NCBI GenBank assembly: GCA_029005335.1
Contig: JAQXFT010000075.1
Coordinates: 1 to 6,168, forward strand
Source of the DNA: Oscillospiraceae bacterium
GTDB lineage: Bacteria > Bacillota > Clostridia > Oscillospirales > Ruminococcaceae
Length of the DNA: 6,168 bases
Direction of reading: 5' to 3'
The position numbers were made by a program, and so were the translations under genes. This document shows positions 1-5,945 of the stretch, piece after piece (position 1 is the first letter of the stretch; each line of letters opens with the position of its first letter). A model generated the notes under the pieces. The model did not search any database. It was not told the DNA's origin and worked only from the letters and a program-made list of their open reading frames with translations.

Positions 1-2
1 GC

Positions 3-77
3 TGTATGATGCCCTATATGAATTATACCCCCCGTACGCTCGAACAGATAAGAGCGGGATTTTCGGGAGGCTTGTAA
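3..77 (+). CDS. 3' end of an unidentified gene (partial)
   Basis: An open frame enters from the left edge and ends with TAA at 75-77, immediately before an intrinsic terminator; that layout is what the end of a plus-strand gene should look like. Only about 24 residues are visible, ending in IRAGFSGGL. I do not recognise the family. A second open frame (bases 2-94) ends inside the terminator loop and is less convincing because its last codons would form the terminator stem. The frame choice therefore rests mainly on the stop/terminator arrangement, and the product cannot be named from this fragment. Confidence 0.4.
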   Translation, partial: CMMPYMNYTPRTLEQIRAGFSGGL

Positions 78-106
78 AAAAATCCGTACATTAGTACGGA
101 TTTTTT
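77..106 (+). terminator. Intrinsic terminator of the upstream gene
   Basis: A 13-bp perfect inverted repeat (77-89 and 94-106) surrounds the 4-nt loop ATTA. The core is ATCCGTAC/GTACGGAT, flanked by six A on the left and six T on the right. It follows the stop codon of the partial gene directly and should separate that transcript from the Spo0A-like gene. The A/T flanks make it symmetrical, so it could work in either direction, but no minus-strand gene arrives from the right here. Confidence 0.85.
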
Positions 107-110
107 AAAA

Positions 111-118
111 TTCGACAA
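111..118 (-). promoter_or_regulatory. Candidate Spo0A box (0A box)
   Basis: The plus strand reads TTCGACAA, the reverse complement of TTGTCGAA, the ideal form of the Spo0A binding site (core TGNCGAA). It lies in the noncoding region in front of a gene that itself encodes a Spo0A-type DNA-binding domain. It is centred about 67 bp upstream of the start site predicted from the promoter at 147-175. That distance fits an upstream activator or autoregulatory site better than a promoter-blocking one. An octamer can occur by chance, so support comes from its position, not from statistics. Confidence 0.5.
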
Positions 119-146
119 ATAATGACATATTTTTTTTGAAATTTAT

Positions 147-175
147 TTGAACTATGTAAAATTATATGTTAAAAT
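147..175 (+). promoter_or_regulatory. Sigma-A-type promoter of the Spo0A-like gene
   Basis: TTGAAC (147-152) and TAAAAT (170-175) are separated by 17 bp. A TGT just before the -10 gives an extended -10 (TGn). Transcription would start near 182, leaving a leader of about 55 nt before the TTG start at 237. The surroundings are very AT-rich, so alternative -10-like hexamers exist (for example TAAAAT at 157-162), but none has an equally well-placed -35. Confidence 0.6.
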
Positions 176-236
176 CTAAAAGGATATTTTTTTAGCAAAC
201 TTTATCATAAATTTTTAGTGAAAGGAATCCTGTAAA

Positions 237-986
237 TTGGACATAAAAATTAAGGTATTTATTGTGACAGCTGATTTGAATTTTGACATAAAACTTACCA
301 GATATTTACAAATCAAAGACTTTAAAGTCAGAAGTCTGAGCCATTGCCGGAACACAGACAAGCTTTTATCAAAGATTGATGAGTATAAACCGGACGTTCT
401 GATATTTGATGCAAAGCTTTTTTCATGCGATATTGTATGGCTGATAAGCAAAATTAAAAATCTCAGGAGTCAGGTTTATCCGATAGTGCTTATGCCCCGA
501 AGGGACTGGAGGATTGATGAGCTTGTCAAGGTCGGGAGTGTTTCATGCCTTTATATGCCTTATGACCTGTATGCACTTTATGAGGAGATTATAACAAAGA
601 ATAATATCATAAAGCAGAACAGCATATCCGAAAAGATACGCCTTTTTGTAAAAAATTCGGGTGTCAATGAAAAGCTGAACGGATTTCAGTATACCTGTTC
701 AGCAATATACATAATTCTGTTTGAAAATAACAAGTATGTCAGCCTTACAAAAGATATTTATCCGGAAATAGCAGTCCGGCACGGAAGCAATTATAATAAC
801 GTTGAAAGATGTATCAGAAACTGTATAAAGGTCTTTATGAAGGATTCCGGAAACAGAGAGTATTTATACTATCTTGAATCCAGATACGGGAATATTTCAA
901 CGAATGGAAGCAGTGAAAATTTAAAAGTTACCAATTCAAAGTTTCTGAAGCTTCTTGCAACCGTCTTTAAAAATTACTATATGTAG
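237..986 (+). CDS. Spo0A-like regulator with a degenerate receiver domain
   Basis: This is a 249-residue cytoplasmic DNA-binding protein. Residues about 4-120 follow a response-regulator receiver fold. The phospho-acceptor Asp is kept (D58 in PDVLIFDAK), but the acidic pair after beta-1 is replaced by Thr-Ala (FIVTAD), the beta-4 Thr/Ser position is P87, and the beta-5 Lys before Pro is M107 (LYMPYD). Residues about 135-249 match the Spo0A C-terminal domain: the GFQY segment, the DIYPEIA helix, a recognition helix with VERCIRN (189-195) and a terminal TNSKFLKLLA. The length is close to Spo0A (about 265). The start is TTG: an in-frame stop at 219-221 and no ATG before residue 86 force it, and AAAGGA at 221-226 is a usable ribosome binding site. 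It is probably a Spo0A paralogue that works without normal Asp phosphorylation rather than the master regulator itself. Its targets are unknown; a 0A box lies in its own upstream region. Confidence 0.85.
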   Translation: MDIKIKVFIVTADLNFDIKLTRYLQIKDFKVRSLSHCRNTDKLLSKIDEYKPDVLIFDAKLFSCDIVWLISKIKNLRSQVYPIVLMPRRDWRIDELVKVGSVSCLYMPYDLYALYEEIITKNNIIKQNSISEKIRLFVKNSGVNEKLNGFQYTCSAIYIILFENNKYVSLTKDIYPEIAVRHGSNYNNVERCIRNCIKVFMKDSGNREYLYYLESRYGNISTNGSSENLKVTNSKFLKLLATVFKNYYM

Positions 987-1017
987 AAATTCGCAGATTC
1001 ACGGGCGGTTCAGTTCT

Positions 1018-1031
1018 GAGCTGGACAGCTC
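1018..1031. terminator. Small hairpin between convergent genes
   Basis: GAGCT (1018-1022) pairs with AGCTC (1027-1031) around the loop GGAC, in the 46-nt gap between the Spo0A-like gene and the end of the ATPase gene. On the plus strand it is followed after a few bases by ATTTTT, so it could be a weak terminator for the Spo0A-like gene. On the minus strand no U-tract follows. It is the only candidate for ending either transcript here, and it is a poor one. Confidence 0.3.
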
Positions 1032-1032
1032 G

Positions 1033-1800
1033 CTATTTTTCTGTAAATTTCTGCATAATATTCCATGAATCTGATTTTATATCATAAAGACTGCTTATAT
1101 AATTATCTGAGAATATTTTTTCCGGTATATCATATCTGTCAGCCCTTCCGTTTTTGATACAGAGTACATAATCTGAAATATGCCTTACAAAGTCAAGCTC
1201 ATGAAGAGACATTATTATTGCTATATTTTTTTCATGTGCAAGATTTTTCAGTATATTTAAAAGCTCAAGCTTGTATTTTATATCAAGAAAGGACGTAGGC
1301 TCATCAAGAATCAGTATGTCAGGTTGCTGACAGACAGCTCTTGCAAGAAGTATTCTCTGTTTCTGACCGTCGCTGATGTGACAGAAATTCATATCTGATA
1401 TTTTTCCGGCATTGACAAGCATTATAGCTTCATCAACCTTCATGCGGTCATAATCTGAAAGTCTTCCGGACTGTCCGGTATAGGGGAATCTTCCGTATTC
1501 AACAATATCCCTGCAGGTCATAAGCTCAGGTTCAATGCGGTCAGTCGTCATAATTGAGACTGATTTTGCAATTTGTTTTCTGTTCAGCTTTCTGAGATTT
1601 ATGTCTTTTATATAAATGTCTCCTGAGATTTCTTTAAGCTGTCCGGCAAGAGTTTTAAGTATTGTTGATTTTCCTGAACCGTTTGAGCCTATAAGAGTGA
1701 CAATCTGACCGGCTTCTACAGATATATTTATATCATCTATGACAGATTTCCTGTTGTATCCGACTGAAAGATTTTTTGTATACAGTACAGTTTTATTCAT
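1033..1800 (-). CDS. ABC transporter ATPase, BtuD/FepC (iron/cobalamin) type
   Basis: This 255-residue cytoplasmic protein would power the adjacent permease, acting as a homodimer because only one ATPase gene is present. Visible motifs are Walker A GSNGSGKST (38-46), signature ISDGQKQR (142-149), Walker B LILDEP (163-168, with E167 catalytic), D-loop SFLD (170-173) and H-loop H200 in SLHELD. The Q-loop is unusual: where most ABC ATPases have VPQ, this reads MTTDR (84-88), putting Thr86 at the glutamine position. My recollection of related clostridial proteins suggests this is a subfamily trait rather than a defect. The ATG lies 1 nt after the permease stop, with AGAGG overlapping the permease end, so the two are translationally coupled. 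It is the last gene of the riboswitch operon. Substrate is inferred from context (corrinoid, cobalt or iron complex), not from this protein. Confidence 0.93.
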   Translation of the reverse strand: MNKTVLYTKNLSVGYNRKSVIDDINISVEAGQIVTLIGSNGSGKSTILKTLAGQLKEISGDIYIKDINLRKLNRKQIAKSVSIMTTDRIEPELMTCRDIVEYGRFPYTGQSGRLSDYDRMKVDEAIMLVNAGKISDMNFCHISDGQKQRILLARAVCQQPDILILDEPTSFLDIKYKLELLNILKNLAHEKNIAIIMSLHELDFVRHISDYVLCIKNGRADRYDIPEKIFSDNYISSLYDIKSDSWNIMQKFTEK

Positions 1801-1801
1801 A

Positions 1802-2821
1802 TCATACCTCTGTTTTTTTGCGTTTAAGCATAATCCATATTACTGCAGGCGCTCCGAAAACAGCAGTTACTGAACCTATGCTCAATTCAGACGGAGAAAA
1901 CAGGGTTCTTGCTATAAGGTCGCACATAACGCAGAATGATGCTCCGCCGAGAAAAGATGCCGGAATAATCAGAGAAGGCTTTGAGGATTTAAGAAGACCT
2001 CTTATAAGGTGTGGAACTGCTATTCCGACAAATGATACAGGACCCGCAAAAGCTGTTACTGTAGCTGAAAGAATACTTGAAAGCAGTATCAGAACTATTC
2101 GGAAAACCTTTATATTCATTCCGATACTCCGTGCATATGTTTCACCGAGACGATATGCCCCTATCTGCTTTGAAATCATCATAGTCAGAGCTGTTGCCGG
2201 AAATATAACGGCTGATATAATTTTTATGTCTCCTGAATCTATTCCCGAAAAGCTTCCCATAGACCAGTTGTGCAGATTGACAATATTTGAATCATCTGCA
2301 AAAGTGACTGCAAAATCGGTGACTGCGGAGCAGATATAGCCAATCATTATACCGCTTACGACAAGTGAAGAACTCTTTTTTACTTTTCCGGAAACGGCAA
2401 GTATAAATCCGGTTGCAATCATTGAGCCTGTAAAAGATGAAAGCATTATTTCATCAGATTCCGGAATTATACCTGCCTTAAAAAAGAATATCATTGCTAA
2501 TGCGACAGTCAGCTTTGCACCTGATGATATTCCGAGGACAAAAGGGCCTGCTATCGGGTTGGAAAAAAATATCTGTAGGAGGAATCCGGATACAGCTAAA
2601 GCTCCGCCCAGAATTGCCGAAGCAACTGCTCTGGGCAAACGTATTTCCTTTACTATACTGATTGCTGAATTGTCAGTGCTTTTTCCGGAAAGTATTTCAG
2701 TAATCTTTTCCGGAGAATATCTGACGCTTCCGCAATAGAGGCTCAGTGCAATGAGTATAACGAGCATTCCTGCCAGCACTGCAAAACAGATTGTATGATA
2801 TATTTTCTGATTTTTCATCAT
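1802..2821 (-). CDS. FecCD/BtuC-family ABC transporter permease
   Basis: A polytopic inner-membrane protein of 339 residues, the usual size for this family. Its long hydrophobic stretches fit about ten membrane segments. Numbered from the chosen start, family landmarks are RLPR (61-64), NPIAGP (88-93), LGISSGA (96-102), GIAVPHLIR (266-274), the typical ATPase-contact region, and GSVTAVFGAP (316-325). It should form a homodimer channel for the substrate handed over by the binding lipoprotein. The frame opens further upstream at 2863, but that start would overlap the binding-protein gene by 32 nt and add a 14-residue non-family extension. ATG at 2821, or the adjacent ATG at 2818, lies just after the upstream stop and behind AGGTGA (2829-2824), so I prefer it. 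Which of the two ATGs is used is undecided. The family imports B12, siderophores or haem; the riboswitch favours a corrinoid. Confidence 0.92.
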   Translation of the reverse strand: MMKNQKIYHTICFAVLAGMLVILIALSLYCGSVRYSPEKITEILSGKSTDNSAISIVKEIRLPRAVASAILGGALAVSGFLLQIFFSNPIAGPFVLGISSGAKLTVALAMIFFFKAGIIPESDEIMLSSFTGSMIATGFILAVSGKVKKSSSLVVSGIMIGYICSAVTDFAVTFADDSNIVNLHNWSMGSFSGIDSGDIKIISAVIFPATALTMMISKQIGAYRLGETYARSIGMNIKVFRIVLILLSSILSATVTAFAGPVSFVGIAVPHLIRGLLKSSKPSLIIPASFLGGASFCVMCDLIARTLFSPSELSIGSVTAVFGAPAVIWIMLKRKKTEV

Positions 2822-2831
2822 GTTCACCTGC

Positions 2832-3950
2832 CTATGAAATATGATAAAGAAATTCTGTTTCATCTTTGCTCTGGCTGAAAATTTTATGCATATCGGATAT
2901 TACCTCTGCCGTATCGGAAGTCTGCTGAAACATATTTTTATCTGTACACCATACGTTATTATTTTTTACTGCTTTAAAATCGGACATCAGGGAATTTTTC
3001 CGAATCAGCTCATCGACTGATGAGAGACCGCCGTCAACCGTACTGTTGTATATTATATAGTCTGCATCTTTTGCAAGAGAATAAAACGATTCAAACTGCA
3101 TATTCATTGTTGAAAGTGCATTTTCATCAACATCAAGGCTTTCGGAATCGGGTATATATTTTCCGCCGGCAAGCTCAATCATCTTAGAAATATAATCTCC
3201 CGGCTTGCGGACACTTACAGAGCCATTTGACGTTATGTAGAAGAATACGGCAGTTTTACCGGTATTTTCTGCGGATTCTATATTTTTAAGGATTGAGGAT
3301 TTTTCATCAAAGACCTTTTCCGCCTCTGATTCCTTTCCCAGAATCAGACCATAAAGCTTTATCCATTCCATACGCCCGAGAGGGTGCTGTTCATAGCTTG
3401 AACGTTCTGTCATTACGGGAATACCTTGATTTTGGAGCTGTTCCCTGACCTGAGGAGTATGATATATCATTGTTGATTCTACTGCAAGACCGCATTTATT
3501 TGATAAAATCATTTCATAGTCAGGTGAAGAATATTTTCCGGCATAGAGTATATCTCCGTTTTCCATAGCGTCCTGCATATATTTCAAGGACCAGTCATTC
3601 TGCGAAGTTGATACAGCAAATATGCTGTCCAGAGAATCTATTGAATAAATCAAATCCACTGCGGAAGATGCCGGCATATATATATTTTTCACAGGCTGTC
3701 TGATTATGGTTATATCGTCAGGAAGATTTTCCGGAGCTTCATTGTCAGGAGGTACAACGAGATATTTTTCTCCGTCCGCTATGCTTATCAGAGAGAAATT
3801 ATTTTCATAGTAATCTACTGAAAACTGATTTGCATATTCAAGCTTCATGCTTCCTATGGGATTCTGAAGTGTAAAGGACTGTTTTTCGGAGCTGGTACAG
3901 GACGTAAGGAAAATAAATCCGGTTATTAAAAAAAGCTTTGATATTTTCAT
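2832..3950 (-). CDS. BtuF/FepB-like substrate-binding lipoprotein
   Basis: A 372-residue extracytoplasmic lipoprotein that would capture the substrate and dock on the permease. Its signal peptide ends in lipobox LTSC, with lipidated C18. Mature residues about 75-365 have the two-lobe class III binding-protein pattern: a first lobe with the SIDSLDSIFAVS segment (103-115), a conserved hinge-side block YEQHPLGRMEWIKLYG (186-201), then a second lobe from TAVFFYIT (233-240) with the DADYIIYNS strand (295-303). E195 in GRMEW is a candidate for the acidic docking contact used by BtuF-like proteins; that is inference. Two cysteines (C153, C335) remain in the mature part and could pair. The start codon overlaps the upstream stop as ATGA (3950-3947), with a weak AGAGAG site 9 nt upstream. 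A bound ligand cannot be read from the sequence; gene order and riboswitch point to a corrinoid or related metal complex. Confidence 0.85.
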   Translation of the reverse strand: MKISKLFLITGFIFLTSCTSSEKQSFTLQNPIGSMKLEYANQFSVDYYENNFSLISIADGEKYLVVPPDNEAPENLPDDITIIRQPVKNIYMPASSAVDLIYSIDSLDSIFAVSTSQNDWSLKYMQDAMENGDILYAGKYSSPDYEMILSNKCGLAVESTMIYHTPQVREQLQNQGIPVMTERSSYEQHPLGRMEWIKLYGLILGKESEAEKVFDEKSSILKNIESAENTGKTAVFFYITSNGSVSVRKPGDYISKMIELAGGKYIPDSESLDVDENALSTMNMQFESFYSLAKDADYIIYNSTVDGGLSSVDELIRKNSLMSDFKAVKNNNVWCTDKNMFQQTSDTAEVISDMHKIFSQSKDETEFLYHIS

Positions 3951-4798
3951 GATTTTATACTCTCTGAATCAAAATAAAGTGTATATTCGATTTCGTGCGG
4001 TGTACTCATAGCAGTAGTATCAGCCAATACATTGATTCTGCGGTCAAAAGCCTTGACGGGTATTTTAAAAGATGAGTTGCCCTCAGTATTTAACGGCAGA
4101 AATTTCTGATTATCCACAATCATGTAATCATAGTTTGAGCTTCCCCAGACAATTTCTGCATAAACCTGACCATTTTCCACTATAAGCCTTGCGGGGGAAT
4201 CTATTTTTGCTTTTCCCGAACCTCCTCCGAGCGTTACATCTATTGTATATTCTCCGTCCGCAAGATTAAGATTCTGTGCGGTATTGAGATTTTTAAAGGC
4301 ATCAGCCGGAAGAGAATCCGAACGGAATACAATTGTGCGGTCATACCATTGCTCTTTCTTTTTGCTGAATGCGGAACACTCTATACCTGTATCGAGCGAT
4401 TCCACGGGAACAGTGAATGTATGATTTCCGTTCTTATCCTCTTTAAAGGGAATGTATTGGCTTTCATCGGAAGCATTTTCGCCTCTGCCCATAAACAGAT
4501 AAAGATATCCCTTTCCGCCCATAGTCATGACAGCAGTCATATTTTCATCTGAAACGGTAAGCTCACAATCAGTAATATTGAACATTGATGAGCTTGAGTC
4601 AACAGCAATCGTATATTTACCGTCGTTGAGGTCGGAGGCATAAATCGGGCTACCTGATATTTCAAGGGTCTGCGTCGGAGCAGTCTGAATTTCTGAATCT
4701 GAAATTTCTGATGACTGAGGATTTATATTTTCACAGCCGGAAAATATTAATAATGACGTGAGAATTACAGAAAAGATTTTTAATTTTAATATTTTCAT
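3947..4798 (-). CDS. Surface lipoprotein with two related beta-rich repeats (NEAT-like)
   Basis: A 283-residue predicted lipoprotein with signal peptide and lipobox FSGC (C22), then a Ser/Gln-rich linker to about residue 55. Two related domains follow. Domain 1 (about 58-160) begins DGKYTIAVDSSSSMF; domain 2 (about 180-280) begins DGEYTIDVTLGGGSG. Both carry a central F-x-(V/I)-P-V strand (128-132, 244-248) and end in a strand with FRSDSL or FDSESI. The DG-x-Y-T opening and all-beta character resemble iron-transport-associated NEAT haem-binding domains, but I do not see an unambiguous NEAT haem motif, so this is only a likeness. Domain 1 is Met-rich (M72, M87, M91, M93, M103) with C78 and C141; domain 2 has YDYM (223-226) and H268. 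Similar proteins occur, from memory, beside iron-type ABC transporters in Clostridia. The start is ATG at 4798 behind AAAGG; an upstream TTG at 4813 would place that site inside the gene. A role as tetrapyrrole or metal receptor is inferred. Confidence 0.75.
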   Translation of the reverse strand: MKILKLKIFSVILTSLLIFSGCENINPQSSEISDSEIQTAPTQTLEISGSPIYASDLNDGKYTIAVDSSSSMFNITDCELTVSDENMTAVMTMGGKGYLYLFMGRGENASDESQYIPFKEDKNGNHTFTVPVESLDTGIECSAFSKKKEQWYDRTIVFRSDSLPADAFKNLNTAQNLNLADGEYTIDVTLGGGSGKAKIDSPARLIVENGQVYAEIVWGSSNYDYMIVDNQKFLPLNTEGNSSFKIPVKAFDRRINVLADTTAMSTPHEIEYTLYFDSESIKS

Positions 4799-4810
4799 AA
4801 TTTTACCTTT

Positions 4811-4844
4811 CAAATAAAGACGGCACGGAATATCCCATGCCGTC
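4811..4844 (-). terminator. Intercistronic hairpin after the chelatase gene (possible attenuator)
   Basis: Read on the minus strand, GACGGCATGG (4844-4835) and CCGTGCCGTC (4828-4819) form a 10-bp stem with one G-T pair and a 6-nt loop, followed by the interrupted U-tract TTTATTT. It fills the 63-nt gap between the chelatase stop and the two-repeat lipoprotein. The U-tract is weaker than that of the riboswitch terminator, so partial termination or protection of the upstream mRNA 3' end is more likely than a complete stop. It would let the chelatase be made in different amounts from the transporter genes. Confidence 0.6.
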
Positions 4845-4861
4845 AGTGACTTTTTACTTTA

Positions 4862-5854
4862 TTATTCTGAAATTGAATTTATAGCGGATTCAGCGTGTTC
4901 GACATAGATTTTCCTTATAGCTTCATTCTCACCCAAACCACGGAGAAGACATTCGACTTCATAGCCTTCATTTTCAAAAGCTGTTTTCCATGAATCCTCA
5001 TCACCTGCCATATCGTTATTGGCATGGTCTCCGGCAACTACCATAAGGGGCTGAAGAATTACTCTTTTGTAATTTCCTGCTTTTACGGCATTTTTAACAT
5101 CATCGAGTGACGGAGAAGCCTCTACAGTTCCGATAAAATAATTTTTATATCCGTCAGCAGTAAGCATATCCTGCATTTTTGTGTACACCTGATTTGATTC
5201 AGCCTCTGTACCGTGACCCATAAAGCATATAGCGGTCTCACCGTCATCATATTCGGAAGTCCATTCAGTAATAGCTTTTTCCACCTTTTTAAAATCCTCA
5301 TCGCTTGTAAGAAGCGGTTCGCCTATTGCAACTTTCCCGAAGGCGTCGGAATAATCTGCAATTTTTCCGGAAAGCTCATCATATTCAATACCGTTCATAA
5401 GATGAGTTGGCTGTACTACGAGATTTTTTACACCGTTATCTACAGCTCTCCGGAGTGATTCGTCGATATCGTCTATAGATATTCCGTCACGGTTTTTTAC
5501 ATGGTCGATTATTATATTGGACGTAAATCCACGTCTTACCGAATAATCAGGGAAAGCCTTTTCAATATCGTTTTCTATTGCTCCGATAGTAAGGCGACGG
5601 CTGTCGTTGAAGCTTGTTCCGAAGCTGAGAACCAGAAGTTCATTTTCGCCTATACCGTCCTGATTTCTCGTGTTATCGAGAGAAGCATCTCCTGTGCTGT
5701 AGTTTTCCTCATCATCTGCTGAGGGAGCCTGAGAGGATATATTTTCTGATGAGCTTATTTCAGATTTGCCGGATTCTGATGAATTATTTCCGCAGCCTGT
5801 TATCATTGATGTCATAATTGCTATGGCAAAAAACATAGCGTTCACCTTTTTCAT
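4862..5854 (-). CDS. cbiK: CbiK-type anaerobic cobalt chelatase, predicted surface lipoprotein
   Basis: This 330-residue protein has a lipoprotein signal peptide (lipobox ITGC, C21), an acidic/Ser-rich linker to about residue 70, and a complete CbiK domain (about 72-326). CbiK inserts Co2+ into sirohydrochlorin in the anaerobic cobalamin pathway and is normally cytoplasmic. Family landmarks are LSFGTSF (76-82), FTSNIIIDHV (110-119), GEPLLTS (178-184) and GLGENEAIRKIYVEH (306-320). The active-site set known from Salmonella CbiK (E89, H145, H207) lines up with E157 in NGIEY, H214 in FMGHG and H277 in AGDHANNDMA, so catalysis looks possible. The first gene behind a cobalamin riboswitch, it has a strong GGAGGA site 9 nt from the ATG. 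No other corrin-synthesis gene is present; the neighbours are a tetrapyrrole/iron-type importer. It may load or remove metal from a tetrapyrrole, or act as a tetrapyrrole-binding receptor, outside the membrane. A periplasmic CbiK is known in Desulfovibrio. Identity is firm; the extracellular role is inference. Confidence 0.92.
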   Translation of the reverse strand: MKKVNAMFFAIAIMTSMITGCGNNSSESGKSEISSSENISSQAPSADDEENYSTGDASLDNTRNQDGIGENELLVLSFGTSFNDSRRLTIGAIENDIEKAFPDYSVRRGFTSNIIIDHVKNRDGISIDDIDESLRRAVDNGVKNLVVQPTHLMNGIEYDELSGKIADYSDAFGKVAIGEPLLTSDEDFKKVEKAITEWTSEYDDGETAICFMGHGTEAESNQVYTKMQDMLTADGYKNYFIGTVEASPSLDDVKNAVKAGNYKRVILQPLMVVAGDHANNDMAGDEDSWKTAFENEGYEVECLLRGLGENEAIRKIYVEHAESAINSISE

Positions 5855-5906
5855 AAATTTAGTTCCTCCGATTGATTAAAATAATTTTCAATCAGAAGGC
5901 ATTGAC

Positions 5907-5945
5907 AAAAAAAGTACTTTCTTTTCTGAAGGGAAAAGAAAGTAC
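5907..5945 (-). terminator. Riboswitch-controlled intrinsic terminator
   Basis: On the minus strand a perfect 13-bp stem, GTACTTTCTTTTC (5945-5933) with GAAAAGAAAGTAC (5926-5914), closes a 6-nt loop (CCTTCA) and is followed by seven U (5913-5907). It lies between the cobalamin aptamer and the cbiK ribosome binding site. This is the classic OFF structure of a transcriptional riboswitch: when cobalamin is bound, transcription should stop here before cbiK and the transporter genes. Confidence 0.93.

Noticed and set aside
2..94. Alternative reading frame for the partial gene at the left edge
   Set aside because: Its stop lies in the terminator loop, so the terminator stem would have to be coding; the frame ending at 77 fits better, though this is not certain.
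215..451. Open frame of 78 codons on the minus strand opposite the Spo0A-like gene
   Set aside because: It lies fully antisense to a well-supported domain, has no recognisable protein features and no convincing ribosome binding site.
1776..2339. Open frame of 187 codons on the plus strand
   Set aside because: It is antisense to the permease, whose family motifs are unambiguous; the composition is a mirror of the permease codons.
1100..2720. Many recurring CCGGA/TTCCGG strings across the operon
   Set aside because: Spacing is irregular and most fall on Pro (CCG) and Gly/Ser codons; this reads as codon preference, not a repeat family or operator.
2822..2863. Longer permease start at 2863
   Set aside because: It would overlap the binding-protein gene by 32 nt and add residues not typical of the family; a ribosome binding site sits just before the ATGs at 2821 and 2818.
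4349..4552. Short plus-strand open frame inside the two-repeat lipoprotein gene
   Set aside because: Antisense shadow with no domain character or start signal.
4894..4906. Second TTCGACA heptamer (Spo0A-box core) near the 3' end of cbiK
   Set aside because: It lies inside coding sequence, far from any promoter, and a 7-base match is expected by chance at this scale.
5213..5722. Two plus-strand open frames (5213-5458 and 5501-5722) inside cbiK
   Set aside because: Both are antisense to conserved CbiK motifs and have no supporting signals.
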